A DNA stretch of 64,000 nucleotides from Annulohypoxylon bovei var. microspora (GCA_022836615.1 MU405308.1:1-64000); one strand, 5' to 3'; positions 36,436-49,634 are shown, counted from the first letter of the stretch. The notes: generated from the letters alone by a model not told the origin. Numbers and translations: made by a program.

Positions 36436-38386
36436 GTCGTACGGTAGCAGCCCAGATCAGCCGTCGAGAGAGGAAGTTATAAGTATAACTAGGTAGGTAA
36501 CTAAGTAACTAGGTAGAGATTGAAATCTTTACTCCAGAGCGTAATATTAGACATGACCATCTACTAGGTAGCTCATGTGTGGTATGTGTATTGTGTTGTG
36601 TATGAGAAGAAAGTAACGGGAGAAAAAACACCAGGCTTAGATCACGGAGTCAGATTGCTCCCGAGAAGAGATACGACATGTGAATTGCGGCATAGTCCCC
36701 TGCATTAAATTTTTCGGCCGGGGAGGGACGAATTGGGTTTGAGGACAACGTGGGACGGAGGATTCGGATGACAAGGCGGTGCGGAAGTAGACAATAGAAA
36801 TGGGTTCGTGACATAAAGCCCGAGGACTAAAGATAACGGCTCGCCAGGTTAGAGGAAGCGCTGTGGATTATCGACCGAGCTGACAGGACGAGGTCGAGTT
36901 TAGAAGCTCGTGAAAGGTGGCTTATGACGGAAAGCCAGAACCTATCGGCTCCCTTAGTGACGTTTGCGTCGAGGTAGTCAGACGAAAGCCTGACATGTGA
37001 AAACCGCCTCGAGGATGCCAGGATGCCGGGATGCTGGGATGCTAGGATGCTAACATTTGAACCTGAACCCGATCAGCAGGTAAACGAATTTCCCCATCCA
37101 TCCCCCATTCCCCATCTCCACATCCGAATCGGGGTCAGAGGTTTTCAAACCTATCAGCGCCCAGGGATTGCGGAGATATCAGGGGCTTACCTGGCTTCGA
37201 AGCACCTAAGGTAAGGGATGTATTGTACATAGCAGATAGCCCCGCGCTGCCGCGTTAGAGATTTGGAGAACTGCGTGTAGTATTTACCAGCGTCCACGGA
37301 TTCATTGGATCTCGCGGATCTCATGGATCTCATGGATCCCATACCTATCTACTACATTGGTAGGTCCTCGAGGCTGTAGCAAAGCTAAGCATCACCTACC
37401 TTCTGCCTTTGGTAGGGTATGTAGGTAGGTACCTAGATATGAAGGAAAAGCAAATAAGATGACGACGTAACCGAGTTGCGCTGACGAAGGTGTAGTAGGT
37501 AGGTAGGTATGTACCTAGTAAGCCGCCATGTGGCGTGAAATGTCTGACCGACCTAAGCCGTCGAATTCCAGTCCCCGTCACCTACGATTTCAGGGCATTG
37601 TCGGAGCGGCTAAATACCTACCTACCTGTACATACATAGGTAGGTATGTACTCTTTATGGACGATTAGATTCGTCGTTCATGCTTCCAAAAGATGTTGTG
37701 ATCATTCTCGAGATGGTTCAGCAAAAGACCGCCTGTTTCGAGATGCTTCGCTTACAATAAGTTGAAGACCTAGGTAGGTTAAAATATCTGCTTACCTACC
37801 ACCTACCTAGGTGCCTACAGTATAGACTAGGTAGGTATAGACTAGGTATAGACTATAGTGACATGGAGTTTACCGGCAAACTCCAAGTAGGTACCTAGGT
37901 AGGCAATATTGGATAAGAACTTGAAGGTAGTAGATATTTATTGACGGATTACCTAGTAAATAATAAAACTTCGTTCTATTAACTTCAAACGTGTGCAGAA
38001 ATAATGAATCAAGGCTCTTATTACTACAAGCCCCAGCGAGATCGGAATGAGATTTAGGCTAGTTGTTATCGATAGAAAAAAAAAAAGTGGCATTTCAGGT
38101 GGGATTTTTAGGGATTTCTCGGTGGGCAGGTGGCATACGGGATGGGGGATCCATGGATGGTTTGGTTTGGTTTCACCAACTTTTATTTCCTTAACCAGTG
38201 CCCAGGTGATTTCCTTCTTTCTTTCGGCAGTTATAAAGTTGACGATTTTAACGAAGTTGACGAAGATTAAAACTCACTCTTCCTCTTTTCCCGTCTCCTC
38301 TCTTTCCTCTCCCCGCCACGGATTTTGCGACTGCGATTTGCGTCTTGCGATTTGCGTCTTGCGTCTTGCGACCTGCGACCTGCGAC
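36436..38386. other. Divergent spacer, hydrolase and ARG8 promoters
   Basis: This is the shared upstream region of two divergent genes. It holds five tandem 8-bp units (GGATGCNN) at 37013-37052, GGATCTCAT units at 37307-37341, and TACC/GGTA tracts at 37419-37434, 37496-37515, 37612-37650 and 37770-37850. A pyrimidine-rich stretch lies at 38210-38225 and another at 38276-38320. Immediately before the ARG8 start codon, 38325-38386 repeats TTGCGTCTTGCGA/CTGCGAC words. I saw no perfect TGACTCA (Gcn4/CPC1) site close to the ARG8 start. Confidence 0.6.
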
Positions 38387-39917
38387 ATGGCTTTCCGATT
38401 TGCCGCTCGACGATTCCCTTCCGTCGAAGTACGAAGTCTATCGTCACAAGCGACAGCAACCTCTAACCTATCGCAAAATGTCCAAGGGTCCATCTCCCGC
38501 GAAGCCAATCTTCCAAACCCCGACCCCTCGGAAGACTCCGCGAGCGCAGCTTTGGTGAAGGAGCATTATAAATTCATGTTAGCAACATATGCTAGGCCAC
38601 CGCCGGTATTCGTAAAAGGCGAAGGTTCATACTTGTGGGACCTGGAGAACCGCAAGTATCTAGATTTCACAGCTGGCATTGCAGTCAATGGACTTGGTCA
38701 TAGCCATCCCGGTCTGGCCAAGGTCCTCTCAGATCAGGTACGAAAATGCTTCCGTAGTTCTCGTCTCTTTTTTTCTGATTTTTTTCTGATTTCTTTTTGA
38801 TTTCTTTTCTGATTTTTTCTCTGTTGTTGTTTTATGCTCCTTTTTTTCTTCTTCTTCACGACCGTATAGTAAACTAATCGAGTCTTCTCAGGCTCAGACT
38901 CTGTGGCATGCGTCCAACCTATATTACAACCCGTGGACCGGCGCGCTCTCCCAGCTCTTAGTCGAGAAGACCCGAGAATCCGGCGCCATGCACGACGCCG
39001 CCACCGTGTTCGTCTGCAACTCCGGCTCCGAAGCAAACGAGGCCGCCATCAAGTTTTCCCGGAAGGTCGGCAAGGTCCTAGACCCTACCGGCGCGAAGCA
39101 CGAGTTCGTCTCCTTCAACGGTTCGTTCCACGGAAGGACTATGGGAAGCCTATCCGCGACCCCTAATCCCAAATACCAAGAGCCCTTCGCGCCGATGCTC
39201 CCGGGCTTTAGGTATGGGAAGTACAACGACGTCGGAGCCATCGACGATCTCGTGACGGATAAGACGTGCGGCGTGATAATCGAGCCCATCCAAGGCGAGG
39301 GGGGAGTAAACGTCGCCAGCGACGAGTTCCTCACCGCTCTCGCGAGGCGATGTCGCCAGGTCGGAGCCGTCCTCGTCTACGACGAGATCCAGTGCGGCCT
39401 ATCGAGGACCGGCACCCTCTGGGCTCACGGTCACCTACCCGAGGAAGCGCATCCGGACATCGTCACCACGGCAAAGGCGCTCGGCAACGGCTTCCCCGTC
39501 GGCGCTGCTATAGTTAACAGCCACGTCAGCGAGAAGATCAAGATCGGCGACCACGGCACGACCTTCGGCGGCAATCCGATGGCGTGCCGTCTCGCGCACT
39601 ACGTGGTCTCCCAGCTGTCAGATCCGAAGCTGCAGCGCGACGTCGTTTCCAAGTCCGAGATATTCAGGGAGAGGTTCAGCCGCATGCGAGAGCGGTACCC
39701 CGACCTGATTACCGAGGTTCGCGGTAAAGGTCTGATCCTAGGCCTGCAGCTGACCCAAGATCCCTTGCCGATACTAAAGGCCGCCAGGGAGAGGGGGTTG
39801 CTGGTGATCACCTGCGGAACCAATACGCTAAGATTTGTCCCACCTCTCACCGTCAGCGACGAGGAAATCGAGAGCGGCTTGAATATTCTAGAGGAGGCCA
39901 TCGAGGTAACTCGGTAG
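38387..39917 (+). CDS. ARG8: Acetylornithine aminotransferase, mitochondrial
   Basis: The 458-aa protein is joined from 38387-38737 and 38892-39917; the phase-0 intron is GTACGA...CTCAG. It is a PLP-dependent class-III aminotransferase that converts N-acetylglutamate semialdehyde to N2-acetylornithine in arginine synthesis, in the mitochondrial matrix. The N-terminus MAFRFAARRFPSVEVRSLSS is rich in Arg and Ser with no acids, as in a matrix presequence. Family blocks are DFTAGIAVNGLGHSHP, LWHASNLYYNPW, CNSGSEANEAAIKFSR, FHGRTMGSLSAT, IEPIQGEGGVN and YDEIQCGLSRTG (Asp about 281 contacts the PLP ring). TTAKALGNGFP carries the Schiff-base lysine (about 312), followed by HGTTFGGNPMA. The length fits yeast Arg8 (423 aa) plus a longer presequence. 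The start at 38387 is preferred because it begins the presequence; a longer open frame upstream lacks an ATG in this frame. Confidence 0.96.
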
Positions 39918-40879
39918 CGTTCATTTCTATCAGCAAGGCGTTTAGGGTACTCAAAAAGGTCTGTCTCAACTAGATTTTCATATAGCTCCGGTTCTAGACG
40001 TTCAGTCATGAGACCGTCGTAATATACCTAGGCATGTGTTATCATTCAGGCTCGGGGTACAACTTCGTACCACACGTAACGAGTACAATGAGAGTAATGA
40101 AAGCAATATCACTTACTGTCGAGGTCGAGTAATTCGAGAAACTCAGGTCATCAACCTTAGTTTTTCGTCACCGATGGCTTCCACTATGATCCCATTGTAC
40201 TAATCTAATACCTAACCTAGGTACTGTACCTACCTACCTGGTAGATATGTATAAAGCTTCTCAGGTGAAAGGCTAGCTACCTACATTCTGTGTAACAAGG
40301 ACCGGGTAGACCGGGTACAAGTAAGGGAGAAAAGGGGCTACAATTGTCCATACTTCGGACAAACAACTACATATGCTAGTAGTAAGGCTTTCAGAGGTGT
40401 TATTAGCAGTGCTAGATGTAATTTACCTAGTGGAAACGAATGAGTAGCAGACTACGTAGGCATATTTTCCTTGATATTACATTCCTGAACATCTGTTTCA
40501 CTGATATTTGTTTCACTGACATTCGTTTCACTGAATACCTAGGTAAGATTCGGATCACATGAGTTTCACTTTGAGTATGATCTCTGAATGTCCCCAAATC
40601 GATTTTCAGCTTCTAATAATGGTTTATTTTGTTGCTCTCAGGGCTGAGGATTCCTTCCGAAGTAAGAAAATGGACAGTGCCCCGTGCTGGCGCGCAACAT
40701 GCATGTTGGCCAAACCACTCGGCTTGGTCAGAACTGAATATAACAGTGCATGGAAGGTTGATCGCAACCACCCCATTAGCTTCAATATGCCACGGGTCGA
40801 CATATAGCGAGACGGCCTGCTCTCAGCTGGCGGAAACATGGGGCTTAGCTCAAACTCAATAGGCGCAGACCACATAATA
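39918..40879. other. Spacer between ARG8 and oxidase pseudogene
   Basis: AT-rich with no gene called. Short TACC/GGTA words lie at 40210-40243 and 40533-40545. Positions 40485-40535 hold three CTGATATTTGTTTCACTGA-like copies. Scattered weak open frames at 40559-40810 may be remnants of the pseudogene's 5' part but show no recognisable motif. Confidence 0.5.
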
Positions 40880-41978
40880 AGAGCTATCCATAGATCGCGC
40901 CTAGTAATACTGAGTGCTAATCTAACTAGCTACCCCTATCCTACCGAGATTATGGCTCCAGATTGGCAGAACCAGAGCTGTGACCCTTTCACTCCAAGTT
41001 CGAGCGCCTGTGACATTGGAAATTATGTTGATTTCACGGTCAACGTGAGCTCTCCATCTGGTGTTGCTGCTGGACTCCAATTCGCACAAAAACACAACAT
41101 CAAAATTGTGATCAAGAACACGGGGCATGAGTTAATTGCTATAGTCGAAATTTTAAAGAATTCCATGTTGACATAGCATAGCAGGTACCTGGGGAAATCT
41201 ATTGGAAAAGGCGCGCTGGGACTTTGAACGTATAGGAGGTACCTAATCTGAAATCTATTGATTTCTTGAATTTTTCAAGCTCTGCCTATACTGGCCCAGC
41301 AGTGAAGATGGGAGGCGAGTTGAGTTTGGAGAATACCTAACGAACTCCTTGAACTCGCACAACGTAAACCATCGCTAACATTCTTACTAGCTGGCGTTCA
41401 AGCTGGCGCTCAAGCTTTCGAAATGTACACGGCAGCAGACGCCGCTGGGCTCCGTGTCGTGGGCGAAGCGTGTACTACTGTTGGATTAGCAGGTGGTTTC
41501 TTGCAAGGCGTTGGACATTCCACTCTCAGCTCGACCTATGGAATGGGAGCCGACCAGATCCTCGAATGGGAGGTCGTCAGTGCCAACGGAACTCACCTAG
41601 TTGCATCACCATTCGAGAACGAGGATCTTTGCTAGGCTCTTAGCGGAGGTGGAGGCGGCACTGATGGCGTTGTCATTTCGGTAACCGTGAAAGCTTTTAA
41701 AGACGGCGTCGCTGGTGGGGCTTCTCTGTCGTTTAATAAGACGGGCATCCCCGACGAGAGTTTTTGGAAAGGAGTTGAAGAACTTCACTCCGCTTCCGGC
41801 AATTGTTGATTCCGGGACCACCGTCGTATATTCTTTAAACAACGATAGCTTTTTCGTCGTTCCTTTGACCGCACCGGGCAAAACTGAGCAAGAAGTGTCA
41901 GTCTTGCTACAGCCATTTCTATCCAAGATGAACGACTTGGCGGTTCCGGTCAGGCGGCACGCTGGTTCTGCCTCCTAG
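40880..41978 (+). pseudogene. Decayed FAD-linked (BBE-type) oxidase
   Basis: Remains of a secreted FAD-dependent oxidase of the PCMH/berberine-bridge-enzyme type. Recognisable blocks are IMAPDWQNQSCDPFTP, YVDFTVNVSSPSGVAAGLQFA, IKIVIKNTGHE, YLGKSIGKGALGL, YTGPAVKMG, AGLRVVGEACTTVGLAGGFLQGVGHS, ALSGGGGGTDGVV and PLTAPGKTEQEVSVLLQPFLSKM. Two intron relics still fit between blocks: 41131-41184 (GTTAAT...GCAG) and 41315-41390 (GCGAGT...CTAG with a CGCTAAC branch site). Lesions are a TGA at 41225-41227 where a tryptophan codon is expected, an apparent 11-bp insertion after 41233, a TAG at 41633-41635, a +1 shift near 41792, and loss of the whole C-terminal BBE region after about 41965. No start or signal peptide is evident. 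It cannot encode an active enzyme. Confidence 0.82.
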
Positions 41979-44790
41979 GTACTCCAGCCGTCCTTCGCAC
42001 CATAGTTGTGCTACAGGCTCGTGTAGATTAAACTAGTTTAGCTAGGTAGATAGGTAGTTTTCACGTCCTCCCGGACGTTAACGATTTCATCATCTTCCAA
42101 GCCATAGCATCTTGAACCATATTTTAGGATCATCGAGCGAGCTACGAAATAAGCGGTAAATTCCTACCTAGGTAGGTACTTACATAGGTGGCTATATTAA
42201 ATTCGTAAAGGTTTAAATTTGTTGTTTTTGGAGTTCTATGATAGTAGGTACCTGTCAAGCAAATGATTCGGTTATAATGTTTTGTTATAAAGAAAGTCTA
42301 ACGAAAAACATAAAGCTAAGTACCTAACCTTAGGTCGATACGAATGCCTTTTATTCCATCACCTTATAGTGAGTTGTATTATTATAAACATTTATGTATC
42401 TTAAAACTACCTAACTATATTATAGTCCCCATCGTATGGGGAGACATAGCCTTCTTGAATACCTAACTAGAAATAAGTACAGAATACACTTTGGTCGTAG
42501 TTATGGTTACTTAGGTAGGTAGGTAGTTACTTACATACCTACTCAGGTACCTACCTAGTTATTTAAGAGTATTACTTTATCAGGTACATGATAGAGAGGT
42601 TTTATTTGTTTCATTCTTGATATTAAATTTTCTATTTTAGATTTCTTTCTTCGACAAGCTATCATAACATAACGGTACTTTGAAATGCGATGATTCTTAT
42701 AATTCAAAAGGCGAGTTCCTAAAATATTAAAAGGTGATTATCAAATGTCTAATATTCTTATTTCACCTATTTAATATTGTGGCTTTACTCGACCAAGATT
42801 TCATCTTTCCTTAACATGACAATCACATTAATATTAATTAGGTAACCTAAGTCATTTAATTGACATGACTTCATCCTCTCCTTTCTTAAATCAAGCGATA
42901 TGCTAGCTTTTCGCCTTTCCGAGGGGTACTCCAGTCGTCTTATGCGTCATGGATACACGATCCGATGTGTAAACTGGTGGGTATCTAGTTGGGTAGTTAG
43001 ATAACATTCATGTCTCTTCGGAAGTTAACAAACTCAGCATGACTTCAACCCCTATTTCAAGACACAGCACATAATACTTAACTAACACATTCATATTAAT
43101 ATCAGATGACCGGCTATTATTGAGATCATTCGTAAGATGGAACATTAGGTATTTTGGTATGGCCATGGGCTTTGAAAAGCTATAGTTAGGTATTGCTTGT
43201 TTATCGAGATTTATCTTGACCATATCCTACGTTAAGAGATCGATCTCATCCTTAGATGACGTATAGAGCTAAATAATCACTTTCAGAAGGGTGGACGAGC
43301 GTCCTCAGCAGCGAGAGGAAGAGAAAGCCGAGCCGTGCCGTAACCAGTCTCTCAACTGCCGTATCGTTCTAGCCTCTCCTGCCTCTATCCTCTCCATCCT
43401 CTCCATCCTCTCCATCCTCTCCATCTAACACATTACGGATAGCTTGGGAGTAGGAAAATTACTGTATCCCCCGAGTCCTGACTTACCGATATACCGCAAC
43501 TCTCCCCGATAGGCCGTAAAGCCTAAAACGACCCGAAGCAGGAGGATGCGACGGTGATAATACGCAAAACCCCAGGAATTCAGAAATCCAGATCTACTTC
43601 CAGGTCCCCGTCATCCGTACCTGCATATATTGGTTGATTGCTACGGCAGCTAACGTGCCACATCTCAATCGACACGTAATAGCTGCGAGGGAGGGTCGTA
43701 TTCACCGCCTCAATTAGAAAACGCCGTCTGCCCTTTTTGCGCCACGGCGTTCATTGGCTGCGCATACGGACTCTGAGGGGAACGGGGAACGGGAAAGCCA
43801 GGGAAAGAAAAAAGCCTCGTTGGGCATTGCCGCCCGGCTAGGAAGAAAAACAAACTGCGGGATGCGTGTCGTGTCGTCGAGAGGATAGAAGTTGCTAGAG
43901 CCGAGCCATTCTAGACCTCGCAGGACGAGTCATCGCTCAACGATAACTCGACGGCACATGTTGACTCTTGCGGCCTTGATCGGACCATCGTCGCCTGACG
44001 ACTCGACGCGAGCTGCGCGAAGAAGAGGCGCCTCGACAGGCGTCAATACTAACGGGCTTGGCAGGTAAGCCACTGAAGAATACATACCTACACGCATACC
44101 TAGGTACATACATATCTACCCCCGCGCGATCGAGTAGGCGAATGGCGTATGGCGTCACTCGTCCGGACCGCTCGACGTCGATCAACTAAGTGCTGACATA
44201 GCCCTCAAGTATCATCTCCTCGATTCTAAATCCGGTGGCAGGTCGCTACATTTGTACCTAGGTAGGTACATACCTCTACGAGTCGCGACTCAATAGTGAA
44301 GATACGCATTGTTATCAGATATATTAGACGACTACTACACGACTACACGACTACACGATTACACGACTACCTACAGCCCTAATAGCTAATGATGGGCAAT
44401 ATGAGAACATGAAAAAGCCCGCGCTTCCAACTAGACAGTCATCGAATACCTTAGGTACATACCTAGATAGGTAGGTAGGTATGTATTTCGCACTCGAGCC
44501 CAAAGAAAACTTTTCATCGCCCTTCCGAATATGGTAAGACTTCGCGCCGTCTCTCGTCAGCTCGTTGTGATCTGGCTTCGGTACCTGCAGCTGGAACCAT
44601 GCCTCTGGAGGAAGCGGGATGCGAAGGAACCATACATCCAACACCGACCATGGTAAATCGATCAGGGGTTAGCCAATGAAAAAGAAGAAAGTAAAAATAA
44701 AAAGGCGACGAAAAGAAACATGACTGGCTACCACATAAGCTTAACTAGGGCCTATCTTAAAGGATTCTAATCAAATGAAGTACCTGATAC

Positions 44791-44896
44791 CTGAGTAAGT
44801 AAGTAAGTAAGTAAGTAGGTAGGTAAGTAAGTAGGTAGGTAGGTACCTAGGTAGGTAGGTAGGTAGGTAGGTAGGTAGGTAGGTAGGTATGTATGT
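44791..44896. repeat. Longest uninterrupted GGTA tract
   Basis: GTAA units pass into GTAG units, flip once at GGTACCTAGG, and continue as about ten GTAG units ending in GTATGTATG. Confidence 0.93.
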
Positions 44897-46458
44897 AGTT
44901 TCCTCAATCGCTATTTATCGCCGTGGTAACATCGTGATGATTATCCTCATCTAGGTAGGCATGTACATACGTCTGGTTGGAGATAGAAGATAGGAATGAG
45001 GAAGAGACGAAAGAAAAGCCGAAAAGCCAATCAGAAGCCGATCGCATGAGGCGAATTGGATGCTGCCACACCACGCGAGCTTACAGTACACATCTCCAGA
45101 ATTACCAACTATCTCGACTTGGTGACATCGTCCCTTGCATTAGGGCTGGCTAGTGTAGTTATGGGCCGAGAAAGAATGAAATAATTTTCGTCCTTCCCTC
45201 TCGGTTTAGGCTAAAGCGGGAAAAATCCAAGAACATCTGAGGTTGTCAAAAGTTTTATTGCCGAGAGCTACTTTAGGTAGACTATAGTACGAGTTCTAGA
45301 TGCGAGATCCTAGTCGAACTTGGGAATCAGGCAAACAATTGTCATCGTAAACATATAATAAGAGAACGCAGCTCGAGACACTTACCTGGGTCTTAGGCAA
45401 CTAGGTAAAGACAAACAAATATGTGAAGGAATGCTTTCACTTTGCCTTCGTATAGGTAGGTACCTAGGTAGGTAAACATAACATGACATACAGCGCCTCG
45501 GTGCGACTCGTGCTGGAACAGCAAACCTTTACATAAGTAAAACCCGTATTAGTCAGGGAACTATTAGTCCGTGGACCTGGGAGATGGTTAACTAGACACT
45601 AGACTATGTCTAAAGGGCTAGATTAGCTTGCACATACGCTGTCGCCCTTAATCGGCATGCTTATGAGAAGGACAGATGAAGAACAGATGAGTCAGTTCCG
45701 ATGTCGTTAGAACTATGTAGTATCGATACCAGGCAGGTATCTGATGATACACGTGGCGCTCTTACGGACTGCGAACAACGTCGAAGCTAACATCGGATTC
45801 ATCCACGCTCGGTCATCTTATCATCGCAGTAACGAAGCGCCGAAGTAGTATAAAAAATTAAAAAAAGAAAATTAAAAAGGACCCCTTTGGAAATACAAGG
45901 TAGGTAGAATGGCAGGCTTCAGTAGTACTGGTTGAAATCGAAGAAATCCGTTGGGTGACACGTAAAAATAAATGTAGTTAGACTCGGGAGGATTCCCGCT
46001 CCTCCACGAACGACTTTTCGAAAGTATCATGTCCATACCCGAGGACCAAGTAAAAGGACCTTGCTGACCACCACCACTACCGCCACCATCACCACCACCA
46101 CCACCGCGTCTGACGTCTGACAGATCCGGAGAAGCGCACGCCTACCCGACTGGACGGTCAGCAATAGATGAGATAGGCTGGAGATTAGGTTCGACATAGA
46201 GTGTAAAATAGGGGGAATCTTGACCCTAAGAGCGCCGCTGACGCGACTCCGAGCCGGGAGAAGCACAGACGGCACACGACCTAGCAGGCGACGTCGTGCT
46301 CTCGCGTCTCGTGCGGCGAACGCCTTACAGAGAAGATACGACAGGCGGGAGGCCAATAGAAACTCGCACAGCGGTCGAGATCCATGCTGCGAGGCTTCAT
46401 ACCCCGAGTTTTTCGTCAGGTCAGACGTGGTGTATCCCGACTAGCGCATTTATGAGCA

Positions 46459-46507
46459 GGTACATATGTAGGTAGGTAGGTAGGTAGGTAGGTACCTAGG
46501 TATGTAT
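46459..46507. repeat. GGTA tract
   Basis: About seven GTAG units flanked by GGTACATATG and GGTACCTAGGTATG. Confidence 0.9.
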
Positions 46508-48266
46508 GAGATCGATTTTGCAGTAGCCAGTGCCGTCTTATTCCTCGCTGCAGCTGGGCAGCCGGTGGCAGAGCGGTCAGGTAGGTGATGAGAAAAAGCC
46601 TCGCATTCGTCCGCTCTTCGCGATCGATCATATCTGATATCCGAACGTACCGACGAACGGTCGGGACGGGTATGTAGCGCACCTAAAGCAACGGGATATC
46701 ATCCGGTTGCCGAGGCCGCGGCGATATGGCAGTACGGATACGGCCTTTCCCACTTCTCTACCTAGGCTGCCTAGGTAGGTACCGGTAGGTAGGTACATAC
46801 CTGTCCACTCTGTCACTCTGTAGGTAGACGTGCAGGTATGTATGTACATCGTCAAGAACGATTGTTGATAATCGTGGTTTAAGACGATAACACAACACCG
46901 CGAGACGCCGCATCCTTGCATTCGCGTAATGACGCCGTGGGATTAAAGACGTCATGTCGACCCAGCGCCAGTGCATCGGCTCGGGATTGGCATGGAGGAA
47001 GGGATTTCCAACTCGTGGCTCAGTGCTTACATACCTACATCGTTTGATTGTTTAATACCTACATGCTACCTACTCATAATAATACCTAGTAGCAATCTTT
47101 AGATCGGCACCAACGTGGGCAGGGTAGCAATCGTGGGAATCGACCCGTAGATTTTTCCAGAGGTTGGCTTAGGGGTTTAACATGTGTTCGGACGCGCTGC
47201 AACTCGACAAAGCTTTGGGGGTAGATATATGAGAGCGACTTAAGCAGCTTAAGATGGATTGGATTTCTCAGCGCCTCTAAATTTGGACCAGATAAGTAAA
47301 CAATCGTAATTGAACCATCTACTAGGTACGTAGGTAGTCATCTCAACAATCTCATCGGCTCCACGGCTCATTGGCATCGATGTAAGACATACATGTGTCA
47401 GCAACTTTTGTAACATTTTATGAAAAGGGGGAAAAAGGAAAAAGAAAGAGCATACATTAATAGCAGACAGGTAGATTAGGTACAATACCCAGATGATATT
47501 ATCGGCTTTAAGGTAAGGTGAGCAGGGTGAGCTTCTGCGGTCGGCTAACAAGTTGCCGTGTACAATACAGTAATTAGCTTACCTGCCCAAGCTGCCAAGT
47601 AGCTATGAGATCTACCAAAGTTTAGCTTGGACAATAGACCAAAATGGTGGAAATATAATCGAGATCCTAGCTGGTTAATGGGTTGATAATTACAGTCAAC
47701 TCCACAACAACCCTAGCAGAGGACAGGGAAAATTTTCTCCTTCAGACAGAATTTTTCTTTTCACCGAGGTCTTCCATCTTTACAATGTGATCAGATCGTG
47801 CGTTCCAACACCTTTCGGCGAAGCTAATAGGAATAGTAATGCTACAGTGTTAGGAATAAAGGGTAATACATAATATTTCCAGTTCTCCGGGCAGTTCGGG
47901 GAAGTAATATTATTGTGGTGTGCTAATAGGAAGAGTGGTTGCGTTCGTCAAATAGACATGTGGCATGGCCCTACATCTAACCAAGCTAATGCAAGGTACG
48001 GGCAATTAACGAATTGTGTATTGTATAATACCTACCTACTTACCACTTACTAGGTACCTATGTATACTGTAGTACGGCAGGCAGTACAGCACCGTAGCTT
48101 AGGCGATTAGCATTGCTTTTTGACGCTTAAAGAAACACAGCAATTCAGAAGGCGTAGATTTTAATGGCCTGGGAATTTCTCGACTCTTATGTTATTCTTT
48201 ATCATGGTCGATCCGATCCGATTTTAGGGGTAAAAATGCATAAAAGATATCAGCTCATCACCTGTT

Positions 48267-48331
48267 ATACTTGACAGCTTATGTACTTGATAGCTTATGT
48301 ACTTGATAGCTTATTTACTTGATAGCTTATT
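48267..48331. repeat. 16-bp tandem repeat, four units
   Basis: Four copies of TACTTGATAGCTTATG with one or two changes each (ACTTGACAGCTTATGT, ACTTGATAGCTTATTT), in an AT-rich spacer. Confidence 0.9.
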
Positions 48332-49471
48332 CGTAGGTAGGTAGCAAGTCATCGTGTCTTTTTATGTAAACCAGCTCGTCGATTACTTATGTAGGCGGCG
48401 GCTTTTAACCTCAACGGATAGCAACTTTTTTACCTAGCTGCCTAGCAGCCTAATAGGTCGGGGCCGTCATCACGACCTGTGTCACCTGTGTAAAAGCCAG
48501 AAGCTTCATTCCACCAATCGTCATTACTAAGAATCTTGGAAATTAAAAGGTCATACCCTGTTAAACAGCAATGCTGAACATGACGGATCTAGGTATATCG
48601 TGCGAAGACCGTGTTCTCAGCGGGGGATTTCTAAAGAATCGAAAGTTCTGTCAAACACTTAGAGGTAGGTAGTAAATGATTACTGAGGAACTAGAGTAAC
48701 GACCTAAGGTATTACACTACCTAGTACGCATCACGGTTAAATGGTTACCTATTAGGTTACTACCTACCTACGTATGCGAACTTTGACATTCGTCTAAGAG
48801 CCCCGAGGCTTCTAGCTTACATACACCACGCACCACGCCAGCGAGCTTAGATGTGGTAAGCGACTTGTCACGTCGGGGGAGATCTCATTAGTGGCACGAG
48901 CCTTAGAATAAGTCTAAACATCGAATACACAGTGAGTGACACAACCTACTAGATACCTAGAGGTATGAAAGAGAGCGAGTGAGCCGCCACGGTTTGGTAG
49001 AATAGACGGCACACAATATTCACACGTATCGCAAAGATATGTGGTGGTATACTGTTCTGCTCTGACTTTCTGATGACAAGAGATGACAAGGAATGACAAG
49101 AACCTCTCCTCTCTTCTCTGGGTGACGGCGAAGCGGGAGAGTATCGACAGACGACCGGGACGGGACGTCGAAGGACATGTGCCTGAGGAGCAGCGCGCAG
49201 CCGTTGGAGGGAGAGCTGCAGACCTTTCTTTTAGCTATCTGACTGAGGCAGGGCGCACCCCCTTATGCAAGGAGCCATCTAGAGAAAACCTCTACGACGT
49301 TAGAAGACTTTACCAGCACCAGGATCAGATCAATGGTCTGACGTTGGAGCTTGCGTTATGAACCCGAGCCGAACTCGACATGATTGTGTTTGCGTTGCAC
49401 AACCGAGAAAGAGAAGGTGATGTAAAGTTAACAACATTTGAAAGTCAACTACTTCGTAGGTAACCATTTAA

Positions 49472-49634
49472 GTAACAGTGTAACAGTGTAACAGTGTAAC
49501 AGTGTAACAGTGTAACAGTGTAACAGTGTAACAGTGTAACAGTGTAACAGTGTAACAGTGTAACAGCGTAACAACGTAACAGCGTAACAGCGTAACAGCG
49601 TAAGAGCGCAACAACGCAACAACGCGATAGCGTA
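49472..49634. repeat. 8-bp minisatellite GTAACAGT
   Basis: About a dozen perfect GTAACAGT units pass into degenerate GTAACAGC, GTAACAAC and GCAACAAC units. Because eight is not a multiple of three, all frames read as a repeating Cys-Tyr-Thr-Val-Thr-Leu-Leu-His type peptide; the resulting open frame is an artefact. Confidence 0.93.

Noticed and set aside
25518..41978. Secondary-metabolite gene cluster (regulator, hydrolase, FAD oxidase, transporters)
   Set aside because: No PKS, NRPS, terpene or DMATS backbone gene is present, Arg8 is primary metabolism, and the oxidase is a pseudogene.
44791..44896. Interstitial telomere repeat
   Set aside because: Fungal telomeres are usually TTAGGG; this is a pure GTAG/GGTA tetranucleotide tract with orientation flips.
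49083..49361. Possible 92-codon gene starting with ATG
   Set aside because: It has no recognisable motif, no nearby joinable exon, and sits in a repeat-rich desert; too weak to annotate.
49472..49634. CRISPR-like array
   Set aside because: The units are contiguous 8-mers without spacers; it is a minisatellite, and the genome is eukaryotic.
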